Shown here piece after piece: positions 1 through 9,041 of a stretch of 64,000 bases of DNA. The position numbers and the translations under genes are program-made. Within the stretch, counting starts at the first letter, position 1. The number at the start of each line of letters is the position of its first letter. The stretch is from Rhizobium sp. Q54 (GTDB taxonomy: Bacteria > Pseudomonadota > Alphaproteobacteria > ATCC43930 > CGMCC-115725): assembly GCA_945861155.1 (NCBI GenBank), contig CAMATN010000001.1, forward strand, positions 1-64,000, written 5' to 3'. Below the pieces are notes generated by a model. That model had not been told where the DNA came from. It worked only from the letters and a program-made list of their open reading frames with translations, and ran no database searches.

Positions 1-542
1 TCGCGCCGCGTCTGCCTCTTCTTGCCGGCGTATTCCGCTTGCGAAAAGCTCCCCTGGCGCTGCATCGTCCCGCCCCTTGGTCTCCATCCCCACAGCAGAT
101 TCTACCCGATGCGAGTGGCGGAATGCGCCTTATTTCAGTGTTTCCCTAAGTTCCTCTCGCCGTCCATCAAGCGCAAGATACAGATGAACAAGCGCTATCA
201 AATCGGTGCGGCGTCGATTGCCGAGCGCTCGAACTCCAGCTTCAGCCTCAGCCGCTATGATCGCCACAGCGATCTATACGCGGCCTCCGTCTGCCAGGTT
301 GAGGGTCACACCCTGCTGACCACGGTCTCACAGCTAGCTGGCTACCAGAGGATGACCACCTGCACGGTAGCTGAGATTGTTGGTTGGGCAGCGACGTACA
401 GGCGCTAGTGGGACACCCAGACAAAGGCAGGCGCCGGCAGCTTTGGGGCATAACGCGATGCTGGTGGCCGGCACCGCTCTTCCTGATCCGTCGTCCTTTA
501 GCTATCGTCCCCTAACCGGCTACCGCGCAAGAGGGGACGCCC
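1..542. other. Leading stretch without a convincing gene
   Basis: No recognisable gene. An open frame from about 22 to 408 (+) exists, but its codon use lacks the strong third-position G/C bias of the neighbours, its product matches no family I know, and it would begin with TTG. The stretch looks less GC-rich than the rest of the window. It could be decayed or intergenic DNA upstream of the oxidoreductase. Confidence 0.4.
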
Positions 543-2159
543 ATGCCCGAGAACGACACCTATGACTTCATCGTGACCGGCGCCGGTTCGGCGGGTTGCC
601 CGGTCGCGGCGCGGCTCAGCGAAAGCGGGCGCTATCGCGTGCTGATCCTCGAAGCCGGCGGGCCGGACCGCAACCCGTGGATCCATATCCCGCTCGGCTA
701 CACCAAGACCTATACCGATCCGCGCGTGAACTGGATGTTCGAGAGCGAACCCGAGGCCCAGCTCAACAACCGCACCCTCTACCAGCCGCGCGGCAAGGTG
801 TTGGGCGGCACCAGCTCGATCAACGGCATGGTGTATATGCGCGGCACCCCGACCGATTACGACAATTGGCGCCAGCGCGGCTGCGAGGGCTGGGACTGGG
901 ACAGCGTGCTGCCGTTTTTCAAAAAGGCCGAGAACCAGGAGCGCGGCGCCGATGAGTTCCACGGCGTCGGCGGCCCGCTGCGCGTGTCCAACCCGGTGCT
1001 CTCGCCCTTGGGCGACGCGATGGTCGCCGCCGCGATCGAGGCCGGCATCCCGGCCAACCCCGATTTCAACGGCGCCCGCCAGGAAGGCGTCGGCTATTAC
1101 CAGACGACGACCGGCAACCGGCGGCGCTGGAGCGCGGCGCGCGCCTATCTGCGCCCGGCCCGCGACCGGCAGAATTTGACTATCGTCACCAACGCGCACG
1201 CGACGCGCGTGCTGATCGAGGACGGCCGCGCCGTCGGGGTCGAGTACCGCACGCCCGATGGCCTGTTCACCGCGCGGGCAACGGGAGAGGTCGTCGTCTC
1301 GGGCGGCGTCTACGGCTCGCCGCAACTGTTGCAACTGTCCGGTCTCGGCCCGGCGGATCTGTTAACGCAGGTTGGCATCCCGGTGGTGCGCGACATGCCC
1401 GGTGTCGGCGCCCATCTGCACGACCATTTCAACACCTATCTGGTGTGGCGCTGCTCGCAGCCGATCACGATCAACGATCTGGCGATGAGCGGCCTGCGCA
1501 AGTTGAAGGCCGGCGTGCAATACGCCTTGACCCGTTCGGGCCATCTGTCGAATGCCGGGATCTATGCCGGCGCCTTCGTTCGCAGCGACCCGCGCCTCGA
1601 ACAGCCCGATTTGCAGATCAACATGTTCGGCTGGAGCGCGATGGAGCGGCTGCGCACCGGGATCAGGCCGCACCCGTTTTCCGCCTTTACGATGAGCCCG
1701 GTGCATCTGCGGCCCGAGGGGCGCGGCACGGTGCGGATCAAGAGCGCCGACCCGCTCGCCCCGCCGGCGATCCAGTTCAACTTCCTTGCCAGCGACTATG
1801 ATTTCCAGGCGCTGATCTACGGCACCAGGCTCAGCCGCCAGATCGCCGCGCAGCCGGCCTTGAAGCCGTTTATCGTCGAGGAAATCATTCCCGGCGCGGC
1901 GGTCGAGACCGACGACCAGATCATCGAGGAGATCCGGGTGCGCGGGGTCTCCAACCTCCACCCGGTCGGCACCTGCCGCATGGGGCACGAGATCGACTCG
2001 GTCGTCGACCCGCGTCTCAGGGTCCACGGCATCGCCGGCCTGCGCGTCGCCGACGCCTCGATCATGCCGCAAGTCCCCGGCGGCAACACCAACGCGCCCT
2101 CAACCATGATCGGCGAAAAATGCGCCGCGATGATCCTCGAGGACGCCCGCGCGGCGTGA
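543..2159 (+). CDS. GMC-family FAD oxidoreductase (choline dehydrogenase-like)
   Basis: A 538-residue glucose-methanol-choline oxidoreductase, the family that oxidises alcohols using bound FAD. The ADP-binding motif GAGSAG lies at about residues 13-18. The two GMC signatures are visible: RGKVLGGTSSINGMVYMRG near residue 85 and GSPQLLQLSGLGP near residue 265. The C-terminal half carries the catalytic histidine in SNLHPVGTCRMG and the paired asparagine in GGNTNAPSTM. Length is normal for the BetA/AlkJ group. No signal peptide is seen, so it is probably cytoplasmic. The substrate cannot be told from sequence; no betaine aldehyde dehydrogenase is nearby, so a choline role is not supported. It converges on the next gene with a 17-bp gap. 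The ATG follows a purine-rich GAGGGGA. Confidence 0.93.
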   Translation: MPENDTYDFIVTGAGSAGCPVAARLSESGRYRVLILEAGGPDRNPWIHIPLGYTKTYTDPRVNWMFESEPEAQLNNRTLYQPRGKVLGGTSSINGMVYMRGTPTDYDNWRQRGCEGWDWDSVLPFFKKAENQERGADEFHGVGGPLRVSNPVLSPLGDAMVAAAIEAGIPANPDFNGARQEGVGYYQTTTGNRRRWSAARAYLRPARDRQNLTIVTNAHATRVLIEDGRAVGVEYRTPDGLFTARATGEVVVSGGVYGSPQLLQLSGLGPADLLTQVGIPVVRDMPGVGAHLHDHFNTYLVWRCSQPITINDLAMSGLRKLKAGVQYALTRSGHLSNAGIYAGAFVRSDPRLEQPDLQINMFGWSAMERLRTGIRPHPFSAFTMSPVHLRPEGRGTVRIKSADPLAPPAIQFNFLASDYDFQALIYGTRLSRQIAAQPALKPFIVEEIIPGAAVETDDQIIEEIRVRGVSNLHPVGTCRMGHEIDSVVDPRLRVHGIAGLRVADASIMPQVPGGNTNAPSTMIGEKCAAMILEDARAA

Positions 2160-2176
2160 GGCGCCGGGCCTGGCGG

Positions 2177-3421
2177 TTAAGCCTCCGGGCTGCGCACATG
2201 TTCGGGACGCAAGCCGATGCCGACGAGGCGCGCCGGGATGCGCGCGAGCTGCGGCACAAGGTTGAACAGGCGCAATGGCCAGGGCGCCGCGATCGGCTCG
2301 TCGGAGCCGAGCACCCGGTCGATCAGCCGCTTTTGTATCGTGAGCTGGAGCGCCTGGGTCAGCCGGGTCGGCAGGGCGCGGCGGCGCTCGACCGCGGCGA
2401 GATCGGAATCGGTGAGGCTCCCGTCGCGCAGCTTTTGCGCCAGGATGTTGGCGGCGGCCACCGCGTCCTGGATCGCCAGGTTGATCCCGACCCCGCCGAT
2501 CGGCGACATCGCGTGCGCGCTGTCGCCGATGCACAACAGCCCCGGCCGCCACCAGCGCTTGAGCCGGTCGACCCCGACGGTCAGCAGCTTGATGTCGTCC
2601 CACTCGCGCAATTCGCCGAGCCGGTCGCGCAGAAACGGCGCGATCCGGGCAATGTCGTCGCGCAGCCGGTCGAGCCCGCCCGCCCGCACCGCGGCAAACC
2701 CGTCCTTGCGAATGATGTACGCACATTGCCAGTAATCGCCGCGATCGAGCGTCACCAGCATCCGGCCGTAATTGATCCGGCCGGCGGTCTGCTGCGGGTC
2801 TTGCGGTGTTTTCGAGAGCCGCATCCACAACACATCGATCGGCGCGCCGAGATCGATTATCTCGAGCCCGGCGCGCTCGCGCACGATCGAATGGCGCCCA
2901 TCCGCGCCGATCACAAGTTCGGCGCGGATTTCAATCGACCCCTCCGGGCCGGTCCCGCGCACCCCGACGATGCGGCCCCTGTCCTCGTTCAAGCCGGGCT
3001 CCTCGATCAAATCGGTGATTTCGCTTTCCATCCGCAGGTCGAAGCCCGGATAGCGGCTCCCCGCCTCGGCGAGGAAGTTCAGAAACTCCCATTGCGGCAT
3101 CAGCGCAATAAAGCGGCAGCGCGTCGGCAGATGGCTGAAATCCGCGATTCGGATCTCGCTGTCGCCGATAAAGCCGCGCAATTCGCGAACCTCTTGGTGC
3201 GGGCGCGCCAGAAAGGCATCGAGCAGCCCGAGCTCATGCATTACCTCCAAGGTCGACGGGTGGATCGTGTCGCCGCGGAAGTCGCGCAGGAAATCGCGAT
3301 GCTTTTCCAGGATCGTCACCGTGACCCCGGCGCGCGCCAGCAGAAAGCCGAGCATCACCCCGGCCGGGCCGCCGCCGGCGATGACGCAGCCGACGCGGCG
3401 GGGAAGCGGCGCCGTCACCAT
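2177..3421 (-). CDS. FAD-dependent monooxygenase (UbiH/PhzS-like)
   Basis: A 414-residue class A flavoprotein monooxygenase. Its three hallmarks are visible: the N-terminal AGGGPAG dinucleotide fold (about residues 15-21), the DG motif in VIGADGRHSIVRERAGL, and the GD motif in LLCIGDSAHAMSPIGGVGINLAIQDA, which binds the FAD ribityl chain. Known family members hydroxylate aromatic rings or quinone precursors with NAD(P)H and oxygen. The substrate is unknown, and no ubiquinone or catabolic operon surrounds it. Start is the ATG at 3421. The gene is convergent with the GMC oxidoreductase and divergent from the small secreted-protein gene. Confidence 0.9.
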   Translation of the reverse strand: MVTAPLPRRVGCVIAGGGPAGVMLGFLLARAGVTVTILEKHRDFLRDFRGDTIHPSTLEVMHELGLLDAFLARPHQEVRELRGFIGDSEIRIADFSHLPTRCRFIALMPQWEFLNFLAEAGSRYPGFDLRMESEITDLIEEPGLNEDRGRIVGVRGTGPEGSIEIRAELVIGADGRHSIVRERAGLEIIDLGAPIDVLWMRLSKTPQDPQQTAGRINYGRMLVTLDRGDYWQCAYIIRKDGFAAVRAGGLDRLRDDIARIAPFLRDRLGELREWDDIKLLTVGVDRLKRWWRPGLLCIGDSAHAMSPIGGVGINLAIQDAVAAANILAQKLRDGSLTDSDLAAVERRRALPTRLTQALQLTIQKRLIDRVLGSDEPIAAPWPLRLFNLVPQLARIPARLVGIGLRPEHVRSPEA

Positions 3422-3525
3422 CGAGCATGCCTCATTGTCGCAATGCGCGAATGGCCCGCGGGGATGGAAACTGCCGGCTCTCGTATAATGAAATGTTGTT
3501 CCTGTGTATGCGAGCGGAGCGTTTG

Positions 3526-3816
3526 ATGTCCCTCCTCAAAACGACGCGTTGGTTTCGCGGCCGTGCGATTGCCGCGGCTTTTCTCGCCGGATCGCTCCTC
3601 GCCGTGGCCAGCGCGCCGGCCATGGCCCAGGCGGCGCAGCATCCGTGGAAGCACCGCGACTATGCCTGGAATCACCGCGGCTACGCCTGGAAAAATCCGG
3701 GTTATGACTGGCGTCATCGCGCCTATGTCCGGAACCAGAGCCAGCGCGGGTGGAGCCATCGGCGCTATGCCTGGGACCATCGCGGCTGGACCTGGAACAA
3801 TCGCCGGCCCAATTGA
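3526..3816 (+). CDS. Small secreted Trp/His/Arg-rich repeat protein
   Basis: A predicted 96-residue exported protein. The ATG at 3526 gives a clear signal peptide: basic start, hydrophobic run AIAAAFLAGSLLAVASA, then cleavage near AMA-QA. The mature part is built of short degenerate repeats such as YAWNHRGYAWK and YAWDHRGWTW, rich in Trp, His, Tyr and Arg. Function is unknown; a metal- or surface-binding role is only a guess. It is a paralogue of the gene at 4031: both share the MSL start, the signal-peptide pattern and the 40 bp before the ATG (GTATA..ATGT..TGCGAGxGGAGC). TATAAT at 3484-3489 is a possible -10 box. The stop codon lies inside the first unit of a 14-bp tandem repeat. Confidence 0.7.
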   Translation: MSLLKTTRWFRGRAIAAAFLAGSLLAVASAPAMAQAAQHPWKHRDYAWNHRGYAWKNPGYDWRHRAYVRNQSQRGWSHRRYAWDHRGWTWNNRRPN

Positions 3817-3874
3817 TCGGGCCCAATTGATCGGGCCCAATTGATCGGGCCCAATTGATCGAGCCCAATTGATC
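3806..3874. repeat. 14-bp tandem repeat, about five copies
   Basis: The unit GGGCCCAATTGATC repeats head to tail: a 13-bp first copy at 3806-3818, then 3819-3832, 3833-3846, 3847-3860 and 3861-3874 (the last starts GAG). Each unit contains the palindromes GGGCCC and CAATTG. The first copy includes the stop codon of the secreted-protein gene. Near-identity of copies suggests recent slippage. The unit is not a multiple of three, so it cannot lengthen the protein. Confidence 0.95.
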
Positions 3875-4030
3875 GAGTCTGTCTGGGAGCGCCGCTGCCA
3901 GCCGCGGCATCGCTGAGCAAAGGAGGCGGCGGCGCGGGCGCAATCGGTGACGGCATCGGCGCCCGCGGGGATAAGTGTTCGATTTGGGCCGTATAGTAAT
4001 ATGTCTTCAAAAGTGCGAGTGGAGCCTACG

Positions 4031-4360
4031 ATGTCCCTTTCCACCATCAAGCGCTGGTTGCGGCGTCCCCTGATCGCTGCCGGCTTTCTCGCTGCCGGCA
4101 TGCTTGCCGTCGGCGCGGCGACGACGCCGGCCGAGGCCCAGTACTACTCGTACTACTCGTATTATCCGACTTATTACACCTATCCGACGTATTATCCCTA
4201 CGCCTACCCGTACACCTATTACCGCGCTCCGGTTTACCGCGCCCCGGTCAGGGCTGCCTACGCCTGGACCCATCCCTACCGTCATCACGGGGCCTGGAAC
4301 CACGGCGGGCGCTACGCGTGGAATCATGGCGGTCGCCATGCCTGGCGTCATCACCGCTGA
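4031..4360 (+). CDS. Small secreted Tyr/His-rich protein, paralogue of the previous gene
   Basis: A 109-residue predicted exported protein. The signal peptide runs through IAAGFLAAGMLAVGAATT with cleavage near AEA-QY. The mature N-terminal half is nearly all Tyr, Pro, Ser and Thr (YSYYSYYPTYYTYPTYYPY) and the C-terminal half is His/Trp/Gly-rich (HHGAWNHGGRYAWNHGGR). It shares N-terminus and upstream sequence with the gene at 3526, so the pair arose by duplication followed by repeat-driven divergence. No known domain. The Tyr-rich part suggests a structural or wall-associated role, but that is inference. Confidence 0.7.
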   Translation: MSLSTIKRWLRRPLIAAGFLAAGMLAVGAATTPAEAQYYSYYSYYPTYYTYPTYYPYAYPYTYYRAPVYRAPVRAAYAWTHPYRHHGAWNHGGRYAWNHGGRHAWRHHR

Positions 4361-4380
4361 GGCGGTCGCCCCGTAGAACC

Positions 4381-5265
4381 TCACGGCCGCAGCATCGCGG
4401 CGTCGGGATCGTGGTTGCGGTAGTGCGCGACCGCGCGGTCCCGATTGCCGACGGCATAGCAATAGACGCAGCCATGCGGGCACGTCTCGTAAGCGCCGAT
4501 ATCGCGCGACCGGGCGCAGCGGCAGCCGGGACGATTGCCCGCGATGCGCGCGGCGATCGGCCGCTGACCGACATCGGCGAGGCGTTCGGCGTCGATGCAC
4601 CTCGCCTCGCCCAATTCCGGCGCCGGTCCTGGCCCCAGCAGCTCGGGCTGGCTGCATAGGGTCGGCGCGATGCCATGCTCGCGCGCCAGCGCGGCGAGTT
4701 CGCCCACGAGTTGGCGTTTCTCGTCGATCGGAGGATCGCGCCAGGCAAAGCCGTGTCGGGTGGCGGCACGGTCGAGATTGCGCCGGGTCTTGCGGTACGG
4801 GTGCATCACCGACAGCACGACCTCGTCGACCGTGCCCTGGAGCGCCCGGGCCAGCGCCGCGAACCCGGCAACATGGGCGCCGGCATCAAGCTCGCCGGTA
4901 AAGACGATCGGATCGTAGCGCCATACCGCGGCCCGCTGACCGAAGCGACGGCGCAACTCGCGCAGCTGGGCGACAGCTTCCTCGACCGCGATGACCGAGT
5001 GTTCCAGGGCGCGCGGGTATCCGGTCACGGTAAACTGGACCACAAACGGCGCGATCCGCCGCAGCCGGTCGAGATCGGGCATCAGCGGCCGCATGTTGCG
5101 CGTCCACAGCACGAACCCGTCCACCGCTTCGGGCGCCAGCGACACCTCATAGGCGGCACCGCCATAGGGATTGGCGACCCGGCACGATCCGGCCTCCAGG
5201 CGCCGCAACAGCCAGGGCGCGTAAAACGCCGGTATATCGGTGCGATAACTCGCCGACACGATCAC
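4381..5265 (-). CDS. DUF1848 family protein
   Basis: A 294-residue member of the DUF1848 family. It begins with the typical [18 protein letters not shown] and ends with a cysteine cluster: [18 protein letters not shown] followed by PHGCVYCYA. The CxxC spacing there recalls an iron-sulfur site, and radical-SAM-like chemistry has been suggested for the family, but no activity is established. A longer frame reaches an ATG at 5367. The GTG at 5265 is preferred because AAGGAG lies 9 bases before it and family homology starts there. It converges with the Tyr-rich gene and is divergent from dnaK. Confidence 0.85.
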   Translation of the reverse strand: MIVSASYRTDIPAFYAPWLLRRLEAGSCRVANPYGGAAYEVSLAPEAVDGFVLWTRNMRPLMPDLDRLRRIAPFVVQFTVTGYPRALEHSVIAVEEAVAQLRELRRRFGQRAAVWRYDPIVFTGELDAGAHVAGFAALARALQGTVDEVVLSVMHPYRKTRRNLDRAATRHGFAWRDPPIDEKRQLVGELAALAREHGIAPTLCSQPELLGPGPAPELGEARCIDAERLADVGQRPIAARIAGNRPGCRCARSRDIGAYETCPHGCVYCYAVGNRDRAVAHYRNHDPDAAMLRP

Positions 5266-5342
5266 GCGGGAACGCTCCTTGCACAGAGGCATCGAGAGGC
5301 CATGGGAGGGCCAACAACCGGGTTGGACTGTGGGTCCGGCCG

Positions 5343-5371
5343 GTTGTAGGCGCCAGTTCCTCCACATATAT
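5343..5371 (+). promoter_or_regulatory. Possible heat-shock type promoter of dnaK
   Basis: GTTGTA (5343-5348) is followed after 13 bases by CCACATATAT (5362-5371), loosely like the sigma-32 pattern CTTGAA and CCCCATNT. It lies about 110 bp before the dnaK ATG. No CIRCE inverted repeat was seen. Weak evidence. Confidence 0.25.
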
Positions 5372-5480
5372 AAACCCCGCGGTTGCCCGGTTGGCCAGAT
5401 GCCCGGCGGCGCCGCATTCCGGGGGATCGGGACGGTGCTATCCCGGGCCGACCGGTCCTGCGTTTTGTCATGAGGTCCCT

Positions 5481-7424
5481 ATGAGCAAGGTCATCGGCAT
5501 CGATCTCGGCACCACCAATTCGTGTGTCGCCGTGATGGAGGGCAAGAGCGCCAAGGTCATCGAAAACGCCGAGGGCGGGCGCACCACGCCCTCGATGGTG
5601 GCATTTACCGAATCGGGCGAGCGTCTCGTCGGCCAGGCCGCGAAGCGGCAGGCGGTCACCAACCCCGAGAACACGTTTTTCGCGATCAAGCGCCTGATCG
5701 GGCGACGCCACGACGATCCGACGGTCAAAGAGGACGTCGATCTGGTTCCGTACAAGATCGTTCCCGGCGACAATGGCGACGCCTGGGTCGAGAGCCGCGG
5801 CAAGAAATACGCCCCCTCGCAGATCAGCGCCTTCATCCTGCAAAAGATGAAGGAAACCGCCGAAGCCTATCTCGGCGAGACGGTCGACCAGGCGGTCATC
5901 ACGGTCCCCGCGTATTTCAACGACAGCCAGCGCCAGGCGACCAAGGACGCCGGCCGCATCGCCGGGCTCGAAGTCCTGCGCATCATCAACGAGCCGACCG
6001 CGGCGGCGCTCGCCTACGGCATGGAGCGCCAGGGTAGCGGCACGATCGCGGTCTACGATCTTGGCGGCGGCACTTTCGACGTCTCGGTCCTGGAGATCGG
6101 CGATGGCGTCTTCGAGGTCAAGTCGACCAACGGCGACACCTTTCTCGGCGGCGAAGATTTCGACAAGAAGATCATCGACTACCTCGCCGACGAATTCAAA
6201 AAGGAGCAGGGCATCGACCTGCGCAGCGACAAGCTCGCCTTGCAGCGCCTGAAAGAGGCCGCGGAAAAGGCCAAGATCGAGCTGTCGTCGTCGGTGCAGA
6301 CCGAGGTCAACCTGCCGTTCATCACCGCGGACCAGCACGGGCCCAAGCACCTCAACATCAAGCTCAGCCGCTCGAAGCTCGAGCAGCTGGTCGACGATCT
6401 GATCCAGAAGACGATCGAGCCGTGCCGCGCCGCGCTGCGCGATGCCGGGTTGAAGGCGTCCGAAGTCAATGAGGTGATCCTGGTCGGCGGCATGACCCGG
6501 ATGCCCAAGGTTTTTGAGACGGTCAAGCAGATCTTCGGCAAGGAGCCCAACCGGGGCGTCAACCCCGACGAGGTCGTCGCGATCGGCGCCGCGATCCAGG
6601 CCGGTGTCTTGAAGGGCGAGGTCAAGGACGTCCTCCTGCTCGACGTGACGCCGCTATCGCTCGGCATCGAGACCTTGGGCGGCGTGTTCACCCGCCTCAT
6701 CGATCGCAACACGACTATCCCGACCAAGAAGAGCCAGACCTTCTCGACCGCCGAGGACAACCAAACCGCGGTCACGATCCGGGTGTTCCAGGGCGAGCGC
6801 GAAATGGCCGCCAACAACAAATTGCTCGGTCAGTTCGACCTGGTCGGCATCCCGACGGCGCCGCGCGGCATGCCGCAGGTCGAGGTCACCTTCGATATCG
6901 ACGCCAACGGCATCGTCAATGTGTCCGCAAAGGACAAGGCCACCGGGAAGGAACAGCAGATCCGCATCCAGGCGTCGGGCGGACTGTCGGAAGGCGACAT
7001 CGACAAGATGGTCCAGGACGCCGAGGCCCACGCCGCCGAGGATAAGAAGCAGCGCGAGCTGGTCGAGGCCAAAAACCAGGCCGACGGGCTGATCCACACC
7101 ACCGAGCGCAGCCTGCAGGAGGCCGGCGACAAGGTCCCCGTTGGCGACCGGGACGCGGTGCAGAGCGCGATCCAGGCGTTGAAGGATTCGCTCGGCGGCG
7201 ACGAGGTTGAGCCGATCAAGGCCAAGACCGAGGCCCTCGGCCAGGTTGCGATGAAGCTCGGCGAGGCGATGTACAAGGCGCAGCAAAGCCCCGGCGGCGA
7301 TGCACCGGGCGGACCCCAGGGTGGTCCGGGCGGTGCGGGACCGGGCGGAGGTCCGGGCGGCGACAAGGTCGTTGACGCCGATTTCGAGGAAGTCGACGAT
7401 CGGAAAAAGCGCGGCTCGGCGTAG
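5481..7424 (+). CDS. dnaK: Chaperone protein DnaK (Hsp70)
   Basis: A 647-residue Hsp70 chaperone that uses ATP to hold and release unfolded polypeptides in the cytoplasm with DnaJ and GrpE. The start [19 protein letters not shown] is typical. The nucleotide-binding domain shows [16 protein letters not shown] (here [17 protein letters not shown]) and [10 protein letters not shown] motifs, followed by the linker [18 protein letters not shown], the substrate-binding domain, and a Gly/Pro-rich tail before DADFEEVDD. The frame is open back to 5391, but MSKVIGID at 5481 is the conserved start and follows GAGG. dnaJ follows after 98 bp, probably cotranscribed. Confidence 0.98.
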   Translation: MSKVIGIDLGTTNSCVAVMEGKSAKVIENAEGGRTTPSMVAFTESGERLVGQAAKRQAVTNPENTFFAIKRLIGRRHDDPTVKEDVDLVPYKIVPGDNGDAWVESRGKKYAPSQISAFILQKMKETAEAYLGETVDQAVITVPAYFNDSQRQATKDAGRIAGLEVLRIINEPTAAALAYGMERQGSGTIAVYDLGGGTFDVSVLEIGDGVFEVKSTNGDTFLGGEDFDKKIIDYLADEFKKEQGIDLRSDKLALQRLKEAAEKAKIELSSSVQTEVNLPFITADQHGPKHLNIKLSRSKLEQLVDDLIQKTIEPCRAALRDAGLKASEVNEVILVGGMTRMPKVFETVKQIFGKEPNRGVNPDEVVAIGAAIQAGVLKGEVKDVLLLDVTPLSLGIETLGGVFTRLIDRNTTIPTKKSQTFSTAEDNQTAVTIRVFQGEREMAANNKLLGQFDLVGIPTAPRGMPQVEVTFDIDANGIVNVSAKDKATGKEQQIRIQASGGLSEGDIDKMVQDAEAHAAEDKKQRELVEAKNQADGLIHTTERSLQEAGDKVPVGDRDAVQSAIQALKDSLGGDEVEPIKAKTEALGQVAMKLGEAMYKAQQSPGGDAPGGPQGGPGGAGPGGGPGGDKVVDADFEEVDDRKKRGSA

Positions 7425-7522
7425 GCGCCTGCCGCTCGTTTTCGAGGCGATGACTGCCTCCGGGGCTTGCCCTGGGGGCGGTCTGCGTTTGCAACTGACC
7501 TGAGGCCGGGCATCCGTTCGAT

Positions 7523-8659
7523 ATGGCGAAGCAGGACTTTTACGAGACCCTCGGCGTGTCGAAATCGGCCGATGCCGAGGCGTTGAAGCGGGCCTATCGC
7601 AAGCTCGCGATGCAGTTTCACCCCGACCGCAATCCGGGCGATCAGGCCGCCGAGCAGAAATTCAAGACTCTGAGCGAAGCCTACGACGTCCTAAAGGACG
7701 ACCAGAAGCGCGCCGCTTATGACCGATTCGGCCACGCTGCGTTCGAAAACGGCAGCCGCGGACCCGGCGATTTCGGGTTCGCCGGCGGCGGTGGCGGCGG
7801 TTTTGCCGATATCTTCGAGGAGATGTTCGGCGCAATGGGCGCCGGGCGTCGGACCCAGAGCGGCCCGAGCCGCGGCAGCGATCTGCGCTACAACATCGAG
7901 GTCTCGCTCGAAGACGCGTTCCGCGGCAAGCAGACGACGATCCGCGTCGCCAGCTTTGTCCATTGCGACACCTGCAAGGGCAACGGCGCCGAGCCGGGCT
8001 CGCGCCCGGTGTCATGCCGGACCTGCCAGGGGCACGGAAGGGTGCGGGCGCAACAGGGGTTCTTCACGATCGAGCGCACCTGCCCGACCTGCCAGGGTTC
8101 GGGGCAGACCATCGAAAAACCTTGCAAGGCGTGCGGCGGCCAGGGCCGGGTGCGGCGCGAGAAGACGCTGTCGGTCAACGTCCCGGCCGGCGTCGAGGAC
8201 GGCACCCGCATCCGCCTCGCCGGCGAGGGCGAAGTCGGTATGCACGGCGCGGCGCCGGGCGACCTTTATATTTTCGTCAGCATCTCGCCGCACGCGATCT
8301 TTCAGCGCGACGGCGCCAACATCTTCTGCCGGGTGCCGATCCCGTTTACGACGGCGGCGCTCGGGGGCTCGATCGAGGTGCCGACCGTCGAGGGCAGCCG
8401 CACCCGCGTCACTGTCCCCGCCGGAACCCAATCCGGGCACCAGTTCCGGCTGCGCGGCAAGGGCATGACCGTGCTGCGCTCGCCATCGCGCGGCGACATG
8501 TACATCCAGGCGATCGTCGAGACCCCGGTCAATCTGACCAAAAAGCAGCAGGAGCTGTTGCGCGAATTCGAGAAGGCCGGCGAGAACGGCAAGACCAACC
8601 CGGAGAGCGAAGGCTTCTTCGCCCGGGTCAAGGAATTCTTCGAGGATCTGCGGGAATAG
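7523..8659 (+). CDS. dnaJ: Chaperone protein DnaJ (Hsp40)
   Basis: A 378-residue type I Hsp40 that delivers substrates to DnaK and stimulates its ATPase. The J domain (residues 1-70) has the invariant HPD in [11 protein letters not shown] Gly/Phe-rich segment follows, then four zinc-binding CxxCxGxG repeats: [24 protein letters not shown] and CKACGGQG. The C-terminal substrate domains complete the protein. The ATG is preceded by a modest purine stretch. Downstream lies a repeat-rich intergenic stretch. Confidence 0.98.
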   Translation: MAKQDFYETLGVSKSADAEALKRAYRKLAMQFHPDRNPGDQAAEQKFKTLSEAYDVLKDDQKRAAYDRFGHAAFENGSRGPGDFGFAGGGGGGFADIFEEMFGAMGAGRRTQSGPSRGSDLRYNIEVSLEDAFRGKQTTIRVASFVHCDTCKGNGAEPGSRPVSCRTCQGHGRVRAQQGFFTIERTCPTCQGSGQTIEKPCKACGGQGRVRREKTLSVNVPAGVEDGTRIRLAGEGEVGMHGAAPGDLYIFVSISPHAIFQRDGANIFCRVPIPFTTAALGGSIEVPTVEGSRTRVTVPAGTQSGHQFRLRGKGMTVLRSPSRGDMYIQAIVETPVNLTKKQQELLREFEKAGENGKTNPESEGFFARVKEFFEDLRE

Positions 8660-8728
8660 CCGCCGTTCTGTTCACGCTGGACCCTTGCCGCGGTCCTTCG
8701 AGACGGCGCTTTGCGCCTCCTAGAGCTT

Positions 8729-8923
8729 GTGAATCAATCCAGCGAACGGCAAAAGACCGGCTGCAACAACGATCCCGCGTCCTTCGAGACGGCGCTTCGC
8801 GCCTCCTCAGGATGAGGGTATGTTATTGATGGCATTAAGAAAGAACATCATCCTGAGGAGCCCGCAACGCGGGCGTCTCGAAGGACGCACGTCGCTGATC
8901 CAGCCGAACGCCAATTCATTCAC
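8729..8923. repeat. MITE-like inverted-repeat element, copy 1
   Basis: This occupies most of the 382-bp gene-free stretch 8660-9041. The ends are imperfect inverted repeats, GTGAATCAAT on the left and the complement of GTGAATGAAT on the right. Inside, a longer inverted pair is built from GCGTCCTTCGAGACGGCGCT and its partner AGCCCGC..GGGCGTCTCGAAGGACGC, around a short unique core containing TTGATGGCATTAAG. A second copy is at 40928-41107. Partial copies flank this one (8694-8720 and about 8931-8980), so the locus is composite. There is no coding capacity and no clear target duplication. Confidence 0.8.
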
Positions 8924-9041
8924 ACGCACTCAGGATGAGAAAATCTATCAATGATTTAACGAGGACGTCATCCTGAGAGCTGGCGATCCCGGTTCCCGCC
9001 GCGACATTAAGCGTCGATGCGGCAAGCGGCAGTGGTGCCGC

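Noticed and set aside
22..408. 128-residue frame at the window start
   Set aside because: TTG start, no third-position bias, no recognisable motif.
2120..3526. 468-residue plus-strand frame over the FAD monooxygenase
   Set aside because: Antisense shadow; the minus-strand flavoprotein motifs are clear and uninterrupted.
3806..3874. Tandem repeat as a CRISPR-like array
   Set aside because: Units are directly adjacent with no spacers, and no cas genes are present.
5266..5367. ATG at 5367 as start of the DUF1848 gene
   Set aside because: The extra 34 residues lack family similarity and the ribosome site fits the GTG at 5265.
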